48,296 nt of DNA from the NCBI RefSeq assembly GCF_030341905.1, contig NZ_JATAAF010000020.1, positions 1-48,296 of the forward strand, given 5' to 3'. The notes beneath the pieces are model-generated. The model did not search any database. It saw only the letters and a list, made by a program, of their open reading frames with translations, and was not told where the DNA came from. This document shows positions 7,726 through 16,603 of this stretch, piece by piece. The position numbers and the translations under genes were made by a program. Within the stretch, counting starts at the first letter, position 1, and every line of letters begins with the position of its first letter. This stretch comes from Porticoccus sp. W117. GTDB lineage: Bacteria; Pseudomonadota; Gammaproteobacteria; Pseudomonadales; Porticoccaceae.

Positions 7726-10032
7726 TCACTGCCAGAAAAAGCCGCTACCGGTGCGTTCTGTAGACACCTGCCAACTCCCATTTTCAAGGGTCAAAGTTAC
7801 CGCTCCATCCGTAGCGGTATACCACTGTCTGGCACCCACCGCGCCGTAACGCTCCACCACCTTGGGATGCGGGTGGCCAAAGTGGTGTTTATAGCCGGCA
7901 GAGTAAATCACATGCCGGGGTTGTAGTTGTTCTACAAAAGCAGAGCTGGACGATGTGCGGCTGCCATGATGAGGGGCCACCACAATATCCACTGGTGGCA
8001 ACTGTGCCAGCAGACTGCGCTCCTGACTTGCCTCGATATCACCGGGCAGCAATACACGGCGGTCACCCAGGGTTATCAGTAATACACAGGAACTGTTGTT
8101 ACTGGAAAGTTTTACTTCTGGCTGCCGTTTCGGGCTTAAAATCTGGAACTCCACACCCTCCCAATGCCACTGGTCTCCGGCCTGACATAGCTTGTTGCCA
8201 GTTTCATCGGGCAGCGATTCACCAAGCCAAATATCACCAACGTCCAGCGACTCTTTCAGCCCGTTAACACCACCAGCGTGATCGTTATCCCCGTGGCTCA
8301 CCACTAAACGATCAACACGATGGATGCCTTTGGCACGCAGAAAAGGCGCCACCACAGCACTACCAACATTAAAACGCTCACTAAACGCTGCACCGGTGTC
8401 GTAAACCAGGGTGTGCCTTTGCGTGGTCACCACCACCGACAAGCCCTGCCCCACGTCCAACACAGTAACACTCAGTGGTGGCCGCGTTGGTGCGGCAAAA
8501 AACACCAATATAAAGGGCACTAACCCCAGCCATCGTGCTGGCACCCCGCGGGGCAATAACAACAGCAGTGCCGCCACCATTAGCGGCAATATCAGCCAAA
8601 TAGATATCCCTATTGGTAGCGTCAGCATCAGTTCGGCAGAGCCATCAAGCCACTGCAATCCCTGGTAGAACCATTGCAGTTGCCAGCCCGCCAACTGCCA
8701 GCACCAGTGAGCCAAATCTACAGACACAAAGGAGGCAACCACACCCAGCAGGCAAATGGGCACCACAGCAATATTTAGCCAGGGAATGGCGACTCCGTTA
8801 ATCAACACCGACAACAGTGGTAGTTGGCCATAGGCGGCCAGCAACAAGGCAGCCAGCGCCACAAACACCGTCCATTGAGGGCGCCACCAGCGGTGCAACC
8901 AACCCTGAAGCCCTGCGGGCCGCCCCACCAATGGGGCAAAAACCCAGAGCAAGCCAAACACCGCGACAAATGACAACCAGAAACCGGTGCTGTGTGCCGC
9001 CAATGGGTCTACCAGTGCTACCGCCGCGAGGGCCGACTGTAAATGGCTGAATGGGGAAGCGTTATTGCGCAACCAGCGCACCAACAGCACCGCCACTACC
9101 ATGGCAAAGGCACGAGTGGCAGGTAGACCAAAGCCGGATAATGCCGCATAAAACCCCGCCCCTAACAGTGCGCAAACCGATGCCCACAGCTGCGCTGGAA
9201 CAACTGGAAAAAGCAGGTTAAACGGACGTGCCAGCAAGTTACCCAGGCCGTAGCAAAGAAAACTGAACAGACCGATATGCAGGCCGGAAATGACCATCAG
9301 GTGAGTCGTGCCGGTACGATTGAACAACGCCCATTGATCGCTGCCCAGCGCTGAACCATCCCCCACGGCCAAAGCCTGCAACAGCCCCCGCTGCAATTCG
9401 GGTAACTGCATATCGCCAATCAGGCGATGGAGGTTTTCACGCAACTCATGCAGCCAGAGATGCCGATATCCCAGCAGTTTATTGGCACCTGTACTTTCAG
9501 CAGATGTCTGGCGCACATAACCAGTGGCAGAAATACCCTGTTGCAACAACCAGTGGCGATAATCAAAACCACCGGGATTGGAAAAACCGCGGGGGCGGCG
9601 CAGTTTTACCCGCAGCTGCCAATACTGCCCGGTTTGTATGGTCGGGCGTTCGCCGTACCAGCTCAGTTGCAGTTTATTCAGGGGTAACTGCCTGCCATCC
9701 ACTACCGCAATGCAGCTATCCACCTGCAAGCGAAAACGGGTGCGCCGATGATCGCTTTGGGGCAAACCCAGCACCACACCTCGCACCTGAAACTCCTGTA
9801 ATTCAAACTCTTCAGGCAGTTGTTGATGGAGCAACTGGTGGCCGCTGTAGACTCCCCAGACAACTCCTAGAAAAAGGCCAAGAAAGCGATAATCGCGGTA
9901 ACGGGTAATTGCTGAAATGGAAATAATCGCAGCAGGGATAGCGATCCAAAGCGGTGGCAGTTGCGGTAAAAAACTGACACCAAAAACACCGATGGAAAAC
10001 AGCAGCAAGCAGTGGGTTACCGGGTGGCTCAT
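7726..10032 (-). CDS. comEC: DNA internalization competence protein (ComEC/Rec2)
   Basis: 768 residues from ATG 10032, which has AAGGA 8 bases upstream; a GTG eight codons earlier lacks such a site. N-terminal DUF4131-type region with two helices, then the Competence domain with many membrane helices (about 190-490) including FNRTGTTHLMVISGLHIGLF. The C-terminal metallo-beta-lactamase-like domain has VVSHGDNDHAGG, and PHHGSRTSSS follows. ComEC forms the inner-membrane channel for single-stranded DNA during natural transformation; the C-terminal domain is thought to degrade one strand. It is the first gene of the minus-strand lipid A run, divergent from the patatin gene. Confidence 0.96.
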   Translation of the reverse strand: MSHPVTHCLLLFSIGVFGVSFLPQLPPLWIAIPAAIISISAITRYRDYRFLGLFLGVVWGVYSGHQLLHQQLPEEFELQEFQVRGVVLGLPQSDHRRTRFRLQVDSCIAVVDGRQLPLNKLQLSWYGERPTIQTGQYWQLRVKLRRPRGFSNPGGFDYRHWLLQQGISATGYVRQTSAESTGANKLLGYRHLWLHELRENLHRLIGDMQLPELQRGLLQALAVGDGSALGSDQWALFNRTGTTHLMVISGLHIGLFSFLCYGLGNLLARPFNLLFPVVPAQLWASVCALLGAGFYAALSGFGLPATRAFAMVVAVLLVRWLRNNASPFSHLQSALAAVALVDPLAAHSTGFWLSFVAVFGLLWVFAPLVGRPAGLQGWLHRWWRPQWTVFVALAALLLAAYGQLPLLSVLINGVAIPWLNIAVVPICLLGVVASFVSVDLAHWCWQLAGWQLQWFYQGLQWLDGSAELMLTLPIGISIWLILPLMVAALLLLLPRGVPARWLGLVPFILVFFAAPTRPPLSVTVLDVGQGLSVVVTTQRHTLVYDTGAAFSERFNVGSAVVAPFLRAKGIHRVDRLVVSHGDNDHAGGVNGLKESLDVGDIWLGESLPDETGNKLCQAGDQWHWEGVEFQILSPKRQPEVKLSSNNSSCVLLITLGDRRVLLPGDIEASQERSLLAQLPPVDIVVAPHHGSRTSSSSAFVEQLQPRHVIYSAGYKHHFGHPHPKVVERYGAVGARQWYTATDGAVTLTLENGSWQVSTERTGSGFFWQ

Positions 10033-10208
10033 GGAACATCCTTGTTTCTTTTTCACTTGCCGTCGTTAAATGCGGGGCACTTAACAGTCGCGGCAAAGTC
10101 GAATTCCTATATTGCTATTGGGGTTTTACCTCACCCCCTTTGTAGATCACAATAGAAGCCGAGGGCCATAAAAACAACCGGCATAATTACTTTATAAGGA
10201 GTGCCAAT

Positions 10209-11342
10209 ATGCCTACAGCCCTGATTCTTTCCGGCGGCGGTGCCCGCGGCGCTTACCAGGTTGGCGTGCTGAAGGCGCTGGCGGAATTATTGCCCCGCGA
10301 CACCTACAACCCCTTCCCCGTTATTTGCGGCACCTCCACCGGCGGCATTAATGCGCTCGCTCTGGCTGGCCGCCCCGGTCACTTTCGCCTGCGTATGCGC
10401 AAGCTGGAATACATCTGGCGCAGCATATCCCCGGACAAGGTCTACCGCGCCGACGCCCTGGGTGTACTGAAAAACACCATTAAGGTGATGGTGTCGTTTT
10501 TCCACAGCGGCTACCCGTTCGGGTGCCCGGTGGCGCTGTTTGACAACTCACCGCTGAAAGAGCTGCTGGAAAAAACCGTGCGCTTTCGCCATATCGACGA
10601 AGCCATTGCCAGCGGCGAATTGCACGCCCTTTGTATTACCTGCATGAGCTACACCACCGGCCAGTCGGTGGCTTTTTTCCAGGGTTCCGATCGCCACAAG
10701 CCCTGGGAACGTTCGCGGCGAATAGGCGTGCGTACCGGTCTGACGGTAGAACACCTAATGGCCTCATCCGCCATCCCCGCTTTATTTCCGGCCAAACAGA
10801 TTGGCGATCACTACTACGGCGACGGCGCCATCCGCCAACTAAAACCCCTCAGCTCTGCGCTACAGCTGGGGGCACGCAAACTATTTGTGGTAGGTGTCAG
10901 TGATAATCCCCGCCACAAACCGGATATGACCAAGCCGGATCATCCACCCTCTATCGCTCAGATAGTCAGTCATATGTTTAACAGCGCCTTTATCGACGCC
11001 ATGGAAGCGGATCTGGAAACCCTGCACAGCATTAACCGGCTGGTTAAGGAATTCGATATTGAGGAACGCCGGGAGCTGGGCATCAGCGATATGCAACCCA
11101 TTGAAGCGCTGTCCGTGAGCCCATCACAGCCCATTGACGTGATGGCCACCGAATACCTCGACAACCTGCCCACCAGTCTGAAACTATTTATGCGCGCCAT
11201 CGGCGCCACCGCCCAGGGCGGCGGTGCCAGTACTGCGAGTTTTTTATTGTTTGAAAAAGAATTTTGTACCCGACTGCTGAATATGGGTTATCGAGATGCG
11301 ATGGAACAGGAGAAGGAAATTCGGGAGTTTTTTGAGTGCTAG
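10209..11342 (+). CDS. Patatin-like phospholipase
   Basis: 377 residues. The oxyanion-hole loop LSGGGARGAYQVG is at residues 7-19, the nucleophile elbow GTSTGG (G-x-S-x-G) near 45, and the catalytic aspartate in YYGDGAIRQL near 200. These are the Ser-Asp dyad features of bacterial patatins, which hydrolyse acyl chains from phospholipids or neutral lipids. No signal peptide is visible, so it is probably cytoplasmic or membrane-associated. A good ribosome site (AAGGAG) lies 7 bases before the ATG. It stands alone on the plus strand, divergent from comEC and convergent with the small membrane-protein gene at 11368. Substrate unknown. Confidence 0.93.
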   Translation: MPTALILSGGGARGAYQVGVLKALAELLPRDTYNPFPVICGTSTGGINALALAGRPGHFRLRMRKLEYIWRSISPDKVYRADALGVLKNTIKVMVSFFHSGYPFGCPVALFDNSPLKELLEKTVRFRHIDEAIASGELHALCITCMSYTTGQSVAFFQGSDRHKPWERSRRIGVRTGLTVEHLMASSAIPALFPAKQIGDHYYGDGAIRQLKPLSSALQLGARKLFVVGVSDNPRHKPDMTKPDHPPSIAQIVSHMFNSAFIDAMEADLETLHSINRLVKEFDIEERRELGISDMQPIEALSVSPSQPIDVMATEYLDNLPTSLKLFMRAIGATAQGGGASTASFLLFEKEFCTRLLNMGYRDAMEQEKEIREFFEC

Positions 11343-11367
11343 GAGAAAATAAATTCATCTCCTTTTA

Positions 11368-11676
11368 CTATTGATCTTCAGGATAACCCAAACCTTTTTG
11401 AGCCTGTCTTCTTACACTATCTAAGGATCTGACTAAGCTCATCATTGCGGCATATCCGAATAACTTTAAGTGTGGATAAGGCTCGATGTTTTCTAGTTTG
11501 GCATCGGGAACAATCAATATAAACGCATAAATTGCTGCAAGTGTAGCTATAAAACCAACTGGCAATTTTTCAAGTAAATCTCTAAATTTCCAGTAATCTT
11601 TACATTCCCATAGATAAATTGTTTCAACAAAAACTGTAACGCCTAAAAAAACTCCCACCACCCAAAATACTGTCAT
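11368..11676 (-). CDS. Small hypothetical membrane protein
   Basis: 102 residues. Two hydrophobic segments are visible: VFWVVGVFLGVTVFVETIYL at the N-terminus and GFIATLAAIYAFILIV in the middle. A C-terminal segment rich in basic residues (SLDSVRRQAQKGLGY) should be cytoplasmic. I do not recognise a family. Base composition is lower in GC than its neighbours, suggesting a later arrival. It faces the patatin gene tail-to-tail with a gap of only 25 bases, and no terminator is obvious. The 89 bases between it and the acetyltransferase gene hold nothing I can identify. Confidence 0.55.
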   Translation of the reverse strand: MTVFWVVGVFLGVTVFVETIYLWECKDYWKFRDLLEKLPVGFIATLAAIYAFILIVPDAKLENIEPYPHLKLFGYAAMMSLVRSLDSVRRQAQKGLGYPEDQ

Positions 11677-11765
11677 ATTGCCCCCAATCCTTTAACAAGG
11701 CTGACCTCAAACTACTTTTCAAACTCTTTGCTTTTCTCTTGGGCCAGTACCAATAGCATAATTAC

Positions 11766-12284
11766 TTATTGGCTTTGAATCACATACCTGACCACATCAA
11801 ACCCCTCATAATCCATACGCCCGTCATAGCTCAAACCGCTTTTTTCCAACACGCGGGTTGAGGCAATATTTTCTTCCAACGCCAGGCCGATAATTTTCTC
11901 CAGGCCCAGTTCATTCAGACCGTATTGCACACAGGCGCGGGAGGCTTCGGTGCCCAAACCCTGCCCCCAGAATTCCTTGAAAAAGCGATAACCCACATCA
12001 ACCTCTTCCAGGTCATCCAGGTATTTCAGGCCACACCAGCCAATCACATCGTTGGAGCCTTTCATCACACAAGCCCAGCGACCATATCCGTATTTCTGGT
12101 AATCCCGCATGGGGCGTTCGCGCAGCACCTGCAGGGATTGCTCCAGGCTGGTCATGCAATCTTCACCGGTATAGCGCATGACTTCCGGATCGCTGTTCAA
12201 GCGGTAAAACCATTCTTGATCCGCTTCATCCATACGACACACATAGAGTCTTTCGGTTTCCAGTACCGGGTTATTCAAATCCAT
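11766..12284 (-). CDS. GNAT-family N-acetyltransferase (RimJ/RimL-like)
   Basis: 172 residues from ATG 12284, with AGGAGAG five bases upstream; a longer frame runs into the neighbouring gene and is not supported. The start LETERLYVCRM is typical of the RimJ/RimL branch. The acetyl-CoA site is represented by RFFKEFWGQGLGTEAS (Q/R-x-x-G-x-G/A, about 100-115), and the C-terminal LALEENIASTRVLEKSGL completes the fold. Such proteins acetylate amino groups of proteins, amino acids or antibiotics; the substrate cannot be read from sequence. It overlaps the upstream DUF2288 gene by 14 bases, so the pair is probably co-translated. Confidence 0.85.
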   Translation of the reverse strand: MDLNNPVLETERLYVCRMDEADQEWFYRLNSDPEVMRYTGEDCMTSLEQSLQVLRERPMRDYQKYGYGRWACVMKGSNDVIGWCGLKYLDDLEEVDVGYRFFKEFWGQGLGTEASRACVQYGLNELGLEKIIGLALEENIASTRVLEKSGLSYDGRMDYEGFDVVRYVIQSQ

Positions 12285-12639
12285 CATTGCTCTCCTGAAA
12301 TTGCTCTCCTGAATCCGTTTCCTGAACCAACACCCAGGGTTTGACAACACAGGTCCACAGGGCTGTGTTACCCGCGTACCAATCCTGCGCCTGTTTATCA
12401 CTTACCTCAGCCACTTGCCCTGCTGCCATCCACTGTTTTACCTGAGCACTGTTGTCGAGAGATATCTGCAGGGCCACTTCGGTCATATCCAGCTCCGCCG
12501 CCACTGCAACTACTGAGCCAGAGGCAAAAAAGCGCTGCAGGTCGTGCCAGTGGACGCGGGCGGTTTCCAGGTTGAGTTTGGCTTTGAGCACTTCCGGGTC
12601 GCGCTCTGCCCGCAGTTGCGCCTCAATATCATCCTTCAT
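12271..12639 (-). CDS. DUF2288 family protein
   Basis: 122 residues from ATG 12639, with AAGAGGTA five bases upstream. The sequence matches my memory of the DUF2288 family: [20 protein letters not shown], then [11 protein letters not shown] and [12 protein letters not shown], and a late W-x-C-V-x-PWVLVQE. No catalytic motif is evident and the protein is soluble and acidic. The function of the family is unknown to me. It overlaps GIY-YIG by 11 bases upstream and the acetyltransferase by 14 bases downstream, so three small genes form a compact operon. Confidence 0.85.
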   Translation of the reverse strand: MKDDIEAQLRAERDPEVLKAKLNLETARVHWHDLQRFFASGSVVAVAAELDMTEVALQISLDNSAQVKQWMAAGQVAEVSDKQAQDWYAGNTALWTCVVKPWVLVQETDSGEQFQESNDGFE

Positions 12640-12919
12640 CACATACCTCTTGCAGAAGGTCGGTGCAGGGAAATGCCCCCGCTACCAATTGTTCTTTTTG
12701 TATTTTTTTCAGGCGTTTAACCGCCGCTTCCAGCTTCAAGGCCTGCGAGTGACTGCCCACAAGCTGCTGATACACCAATTGCAGCGGCCCTTTGCCCCGC
12801 AGCGCCCTGGCGCCTTTACCGCTGCTGTGCTCCTGAAAGCGACGCGCCACGTCGGTACTGATGCCGGTGTACAGGGCGCCGTTGGCGGTGCGGATTAGGT
12901 ATAGGTGCCAGTTGGTCAT
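12629..12919 (-). CDS. GIY-YIG nuclease family protein (YhbQ/UPF0213-like)
   Basis: 96 residues from the ATG at 12919; an ATG four codons upstream is equally open but lies closer to the repeat. The GIY-YIG core is seen as [15 protein letters not shown], then DVARRFQEH with the catalytic arginine, and [14 protein letters not shown]. The helix [19 protein letters not shown] carries the metal-binding glutamate. Members of this single-domain group are related to the endonuclease domain of UvrC; E. coli YhbQ has been linked to nucleic-acid processing, but the role is not settled. It heads a three-gene minus-strand cluster just after the acpP terminator. Confidence 0.88.
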   Translation of the reverse strand: MTNWHLYLIRTANGALYTGISTDVARRFQEHSSGKGARALRGKGPLQLVYQQLVGSHSQALKLEAAVKRLKKIQKEQLVAGAFPCTDLLQEVCDEG

Positions 12920-12932
12920 ATTTAGCTTCATC

Positions 12933-13028
12933 CGTCATCGCGGAGGAGCATAGCGACTGTGGCGATCTCCATCAGGCTGCTGCCAAGCGGGATGAGATTG
13001 CCGCGTCGCTACGCTCCTCGCAATGACG
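12933..13028. repeat. 96-bp palindromic repeat, copy 1 (CGTCATCGCG...CGCAATGACG)
   Basis: The ends CGTCATCGCGGAGGAGC and GCTCCTCGCAATGACG pair, as do the inner parts TAGCGAC and GTCGCTA, and GGCGATCTC and GAGATTGCC. A second copy of the same length is at 17807-17902. The family resembles a repeat (CGTCATTGCGAGGAGCGAAGCGAC) found in very many bacterial genomes. It lies between acpP and the GIY-YIG gene. Confidence 0.9.
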
Positions 13029-13043
13029 GGACGCAGAAACAAA

Positions 13044-13073
13044 AAAGCCGCCTTTGCGAGCAAAGGCGGCTTT
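13044..13073 (-). terminator. Rho-independent terminator of acpP
   Basis: A 13-base perfect stem (AAAGCCGCCTTTG, 13044-13056, with CAAAGGCGGCTTT, 13061-13073) and a CGAG loop. On the minus strand the stem runs into TTTTTTGTTT, the T-run. It starts 24 bases after the acpP stop, so it closes the fab operon at acpP. Confidence 0.93.
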
Positions 13074-13096
13074 CGTTTGATCAGTTCCGGTCTGTA

Positions 13097-13333
13097 TCAG
13101 TCCAGGTTCTCGCTGATGTAGCTGATGGCCTGTTGTACAGTGGTGATCTTTTCCGCTTCCTCATCGGGGATTTCGGTGTCGAACTCTTCTTCCAGAGCCA
13201 TAATCAGCTCTACGGTGTCCAGAGAGTCAGCACCCAGATCTTCCACAAAGGAAGACTCAGGCTTCACTTCTTCTTCTTTAACACCCAGTTGCTCGGCAAC
13301 CATTTTGATTACGCGTTCTTCAATGCTGCTCAT
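13097..13333 (-). CDS. acpP: Acyl carrier protein (AcpP)
   Basis: 78 residues from ATG 13333, the standard size; the in-frame start four codons upstream is ruled out by the family start MSSIEERV. It carries growing acyl chains as thioesters on 4'-phosphopantetheine attached to Ser37 in the motif [10 protein letters not shown]. The acidic helix [16 protein letters not shown] is the binding face for fatty-acid enzymes. It is 163 bases downstream of fabG, with a promoter candidate in that gap, and a strong terminator follows. In many related genomes fabF comes next; here it does not. High expression is expected. Confidence 0.99.
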   Translation of the reverse strand: MSSIEERVIKMVAEQLGVKEEEVKPESSFVEDLGADSLDTVELIMALEEEFDTEIPDEEAEKITTVQQAISYISENLD

Positions 13334-13437
13334 GAGTAATATCACCCCTAATTGGTAAGCATTTAAACTAATTTAACCTGGCCATTTTCCATGGCCTTGG
13401 TATTTGGAAAACTGTTGTCTGGCGACAATGGCTGCGC

Positions 13438-13465
13438 ATTGTACCTCAAAATTGCCAATGCGTAA
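13438..13465 (-). promoter_or_regulatory. Candidate sigma-70 promoter of acpP
   Basis: On the minus strand, TTACGC (13465-13460) and TACAAT (13443-13438) are separated by 16 bases. This predicts a start near 13431 and a leader of about 97 bases. An own promoter for acpP within the fab operon is known from E. coli. The -35 match is only moderate. Confidence 0.45.
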
Positions 13466-13508
13466 CCCATTTTTAATGGAGCCATAATGGAGCTATTTTG
13501 ACGCCCCA

Positions 13509-14255
13509 TTAGCCCATGTACATACCACCATTGACGTGGATGGTCTCGCCGGTGATGTAGGCGGCGGCATCGCTGGCCAGGAAGGACACCACCTGAGCGA
13601 TTTCCTGGGGCTGCCCCAGGCGCGCCAGGGGCACCATGGACAGCAGCGAGGACTTGGCGTCGTCGCCCAGTTCGTCGGTCATGTCCGTCTGGATAAAGCC
13701 CGGCGCCACCGAGTTCACGGTGATATTGCGAGAACCCAGCTCTTTAGCCAGCGCCCGCGCCATACCGGCTGCACCGGCTTTGGTGGCGGCGTAGTTGCTC
13801 TGGCCCACATTGCCCATAGAGCCAATCACCGAGGTGATGTTGATAATACGCCCCCAGCGGGCCTTGGTCATACCGCGCACGCTGGCTTTACTGAGGCGAT
13901 AGATGGAGCTGAGATTGGTGTCGATCACATCGAACCACTCGTCATCCTTCATACGCATCAGAATGTTGTCTTTGGTGATACCGGCGTTGTTCACCAGAAT
14001 GGTGGGCGCGCCGTGCTGCTCGTTGATGGCTTTCAGCAGACCATCAACGGATTCCTGATCGGTGACATTGAGCACCATCCCCTGCCCGCCTTTGTCCGCC
14101 AGGCGTTCGCCAATGCGCTGGGCACCGCCTTCGCTGGTGGCGGTGCCAATAACCGTAGCGCCTTTGCTGGCCAGTTCATCGGCGATGGCAGCGCCAATGC
14201 CACGGCTGGCGCCAGTTACCAGAGCTACCTTACCTTGCAAAATTTGCTCACTCAT
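13509..14255 (-). CDS. fabG: 3-oxoacyl-[ACP] reductase (FabG)
   Basis: 248 residues, a classical short-chain dehydrogenase. The NADPH-binding motif TGASRGIG is at residues 14-21 and NNAG near 90. The catalytic serine is in NITSVIGSMG and the Tyr-Lys pair in SNYAATKAG near 154-158. The end HVNGGMYMG is conserved in FabG. It reduces 3-ketoacyl-ACP in each fatty-acid elongation cycle, as a cytoplasmic tetramer. It follows fabD after 11 bases and precedes acpP, the canonical order. Confidence 0.98.
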   Translation of the reverse strand: MSEQILQGKVALVTGASRGIGAAIADELASKGATVIGTATSEGGAQRIGERLADKGGQGMVLNVTDQESVDGLLKAINEQHGAPTILVNNAGITKDNILMRMKDDEWFDVIDTNLSSIYRLSKASVRGMTKARWGRIINITSVIGSMGNVGQSNYAATKAGAAGMARALAKELGSRNITVNSVAPGFIQTDMTDELGDDAKSSLLSMVPLARLGQPQEIAQVVSFLASDAAAYITGETIHVNGGMYMG

Positions 14256-14266
14256 AATCGTCTCTC

Positions 14267-15202
14267 TCAGGCTTCCGCCAGTGCGTTTTCCAGGCTGGCC
14301 ACATCTTCTGTAGCCAGCGCCTTGATGGTGCGATCGATGCGCTTACACAGCCCACTGAGTACTTTGCCGGGGCCGCACTCTACAACGGTTTCAATACCGG
14401 CGTCTTTCAGTGCCTTGGTGCAATCCACCCACAAAACCGGCTTGTAGATTTGCTCAATCATCAGTGCCTTGATGGCGGCGGGGTCAGATTCGGTCTGGGC
14501 GTTCACATTGTGAACCACAGGCACAGCAGGCGCTTCAAAGCGGGTAGCCTCAATCTGGGCCGCCAGCTTGTCAGCGGCCGGGCGCATCAGTGGCGTATGG
14601 AAAGGGGCGCTCACCGGTAACGGCAATGCGCGCTTGGCACCAGCCTCTTTACAGGCTTCCATGGCCCGCTCTACAGCGCCAGCGTGACCGGCAATCACCA
14701 CCTGGCCGGGAGAATTGAAGTTCACCGGCACAGCCACCTCGCCATTACTGACCAGTCTGCAGGCAGACACAATCACTTCATCATCGAGGCCAATAATGGC
14801 CGCCATGGCACCCACACCCTGCGGCACCGCCTCTTGCATATAAGCACCGCGACGGCGAACCAGGTCAACCGCATCAGCAAAAGCCACTACCCCGGAGCAC
14901 ACCAGAGCAGACCACTCACCCAGGCTGTGGCCCGCCATCAGAGATGGTTGCGCGCCGCCCCTCTCTTGCCATACACGCCACATGGCGACACTGGCAGTGA
15001 GCAGCAGTGGCTGGGTGCATTCGGTAAGGTTGATTTGCTCCTGCTCACCATTCTGGACACGATCCCACAGGTCGTAACCCAGCACCTGGGAGGCTTCCTC
15101 AAAGGTGGCTTGCACCACCGGGAATTGCTCGGCGATATCCGCCAACATGCCAATTTTCTGGGAACCCTGCCCAGGAAAAACAAACGCGAGCTGGTTATTC
15201 AT
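14267..15202 (-). CDS. fabD: Malonyl-CoA:ACP transacylase (FabD)
   Basis: 311 residues. It moves malonyl groups from CoA to ACP, giving the extender unit for fatty-acid synthesis. The start FVFPGQGSQKIGML is the family oxyanion-loop region, the nucleophile Ser93 sits in GHSLGEWSAL, and the catalytic histidine is in PVSAPFHTPLM near residue 202. The conserved arginine is in DLVRRRGAYMQEAVP. Start ATG at 15202-15200. Between plsX (65-base gap) and fabG. Confidence 0.98.
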   Translation of the reverse strand: MNNQLAFVFPGQGSQKIGMLADIAEQFPVVQATFEEASQVLGYDLWDRVQNGEQEQINLTECTQPLLLTASVAMWRVWQERGGAQPSLMAGHSLGEWSALVCSGVVAFADAVDLVRRRGAYMQEAVPQGVGAMAAIIGLDDEVIVSACRLVSNGEVAVPVNFNSPGQVVIAGHAGAVERAMEACKEAGAKRALPLPVSAPFHTPLMRPAADKLAAQIEATRFEAPAVPVVHNVNAQTESDPAAIKALMIEQIYKPVLWVDCTKALKDAGIETVVECGPGKVLSGLCKRIDRTIKALATEDVASLENALAEA

Positions 15203-15267
15203 AACTTGTTCTCTTTATGGATGGTTCTCTTTATAGGTGGTTCGGTGTTGCCGTTGTTGCTTCGTCG

Positions 15268-16305
15268 TTAGTCTGTTGCCGGATTGCCATCATCTTCACT
15301 GGCACTGGCAAACGCCTGTTCGATCTGCCGGGATAACCCAGCCTGGGCCTCTTCAAACGCTACCTGCAGCGCTTGGGCAAAAGCCAGCTGGCAGGCGGAG
15401 CCATGGCTTTTCACCACAATGCCGCGCAAACCGAGAAAGCTGGCGCCGTTGTATTGTGCCGGATCAATGGAGTTACGGAAGTGTAGCAATACCGGCTTCG
15501 CTAAGGCACCCACCAAACGGGTATACCAGGTGCGCTTGAAAGCGGCCCGCAGGCGTTCAGCAATCATACGCGCCACACCCTCACCGGCCTTCAGGGCCAC
15601 ATTGCCGTTAAAGCCATCGCACACCACAATATCTGTGGTGCCTTTGTAAACGTCATCCCCTTCCACAAACCCCTGGTAATTGATGGCGCCATCTTCTGCC
15701 AGCAGCTCCGCAGCATCGCGCACACACTGGGCGCCCTTTTGATCTTCAGAGCCCACGTTGAGCAAGCCCACCTGAGGGCTATCGATACTATCCAGAGTGC
15801 GCACCAGGCAACTGGCCATGGCGGCGAACTGATGCAATTGCTGGGGAGTACAATCCAGATTGGCACCGGCATCCAGCAGATAGGTACGGCGTTTGAGAGC
15901 GGGCAACGCGGCGCAAATGGCCGGCCGTTCAATGCCGGGGTAAAGGCGCAGTTGTATCAGCCCCATGGCCATCAAAGCGCCGGTATTGCCCGCGCTGATG
16001 CAGGCATCGGCGTCGCCCTGCTCCACCGCGCTGATTGCCCGCCACATGGAGGAGTCGCGCTTCTGGCGCAGTGCCTGGGAAGGCTTTTCGTCGTTGTCTA
16101 CTTGTTGTTCGCAGTGCACTACAGAGAGGCGCTCGCAAGGCGAGGAAAGTTTTTTCAGGCAGGCATGAATCTGCGCCTCATCGCCAAAGAGACTGATTCG
16201 AACACTGGGGTTGCGGCTGAGAAAATCAGCAGCGGCAGGAACCGTGACGCGGGGACCGTAGTCCCCGCCCATGGCGTCAATCGCAAGACGGACAGAGCTC
16301 GTCAA
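15268..16305 (-). CDS. plsX: Phosphate acyltransferase (PlsX)
   Basis: Converts acyl-ACP to acyl-phosphate, the donor for PlsY in phosphatidic acid synthesis; peripheral on the inner membrane. 345 residues. The start RLAIDAMGGDYGP is diagnostic, and SAGNTGALMAMG, LDAGANLDC, VGLLNVG, FVEGDDVYKG and DGFNGNVALK follow in order. The start appears to be TTG at 16305, with AAGAG about 10 bases upstream; no ATG or GTG precedes the conserved N-terminus in frame. rpmF lies 48 bases upstream on the same strand. The yceD-rpmF-plsX-fab arrangement is conserved in Gammaproteobacteria. Confidence 0.97.
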   Translation of the reverse strand: MTSSVRLAIDAMGGDYGPRVTVPAAADFLSRNPSVRISLFGDEAQIHACLKKLSSPCERLSVVHCEQQVDNDEKPSQALRQKRDSSMWRAISAVEQGDADACISAGNTGALMAMGLIQLRLYPGIERPAICAALPALKRRTYLLDAGANLDCTPQQLHQFAAMASCLVRTLDSIDSPQVGLLNVGSEDQKGAQCVRDAAELLAEDGAINYQGFVEGDDVYKGTTDIVVCDGFNGNVALKAGEGVARMIAERLRAAFKRTWYTRLVGALAKPVLLHFRNSIDPAQYNGASFLGLRGIVVKSHGSACQLAFAQALQVAFEEAQAGLSRQIEQAFASASEDDGNPATD

Positions 16306-16353
16306 GAAAAATACTCTTGGTCAGAGGATGACCAGGAGTCCAAGGTGGCTCAA

Positions 16354-16536
16354 TTAGTCGTCGCGACCGGTTTCAACCACTTTCTGACCGCGGTAGAAAC
16401 CGTCAGCAGTCACGTGGTGGCGACGGTGCTTCTCGCCGCTTACCGCGTCAGTGGACAGAGTAGATTCGCCCAGCGCGTCGTGAGAGCGACGCATACCGCG
16501 GCGAGAGCGGGTTTTACGGTTTTGTTGTACAGCCAT
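16354..16536 (-). CDS. rpmF: 50S ribosomal protein L32
   Basis: 60 residues from ATG 16536; the frame is open upstream, but L32 proteins start [19 protein letters not shown] as here. A GGAGAA ribosome site lies 6-7 bases before this ATG. Small basic protein of the large subunit. The C-terminal half ([17 protein letters not shown]) is typical and lacks the CxxC zinc pair of some bacterial L32 proteins, as expected in Gammaproteobacteria. Between yceD and plsX, the standard place. Confidence 0.98.
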   Translation of the reverse strand: MAVQQNRKTRSRRGMRRSHDALGESTLSTDAVSGEKHRRHHVTADGFYRGQKVVETGRDD

Positions 16537-16603
16537 GATGTTCTCCTGATGACTATCTATATCTGTAAAGTGAATCAAGGGCGGCAGTATCGCTGCCCTG
16601 GAC

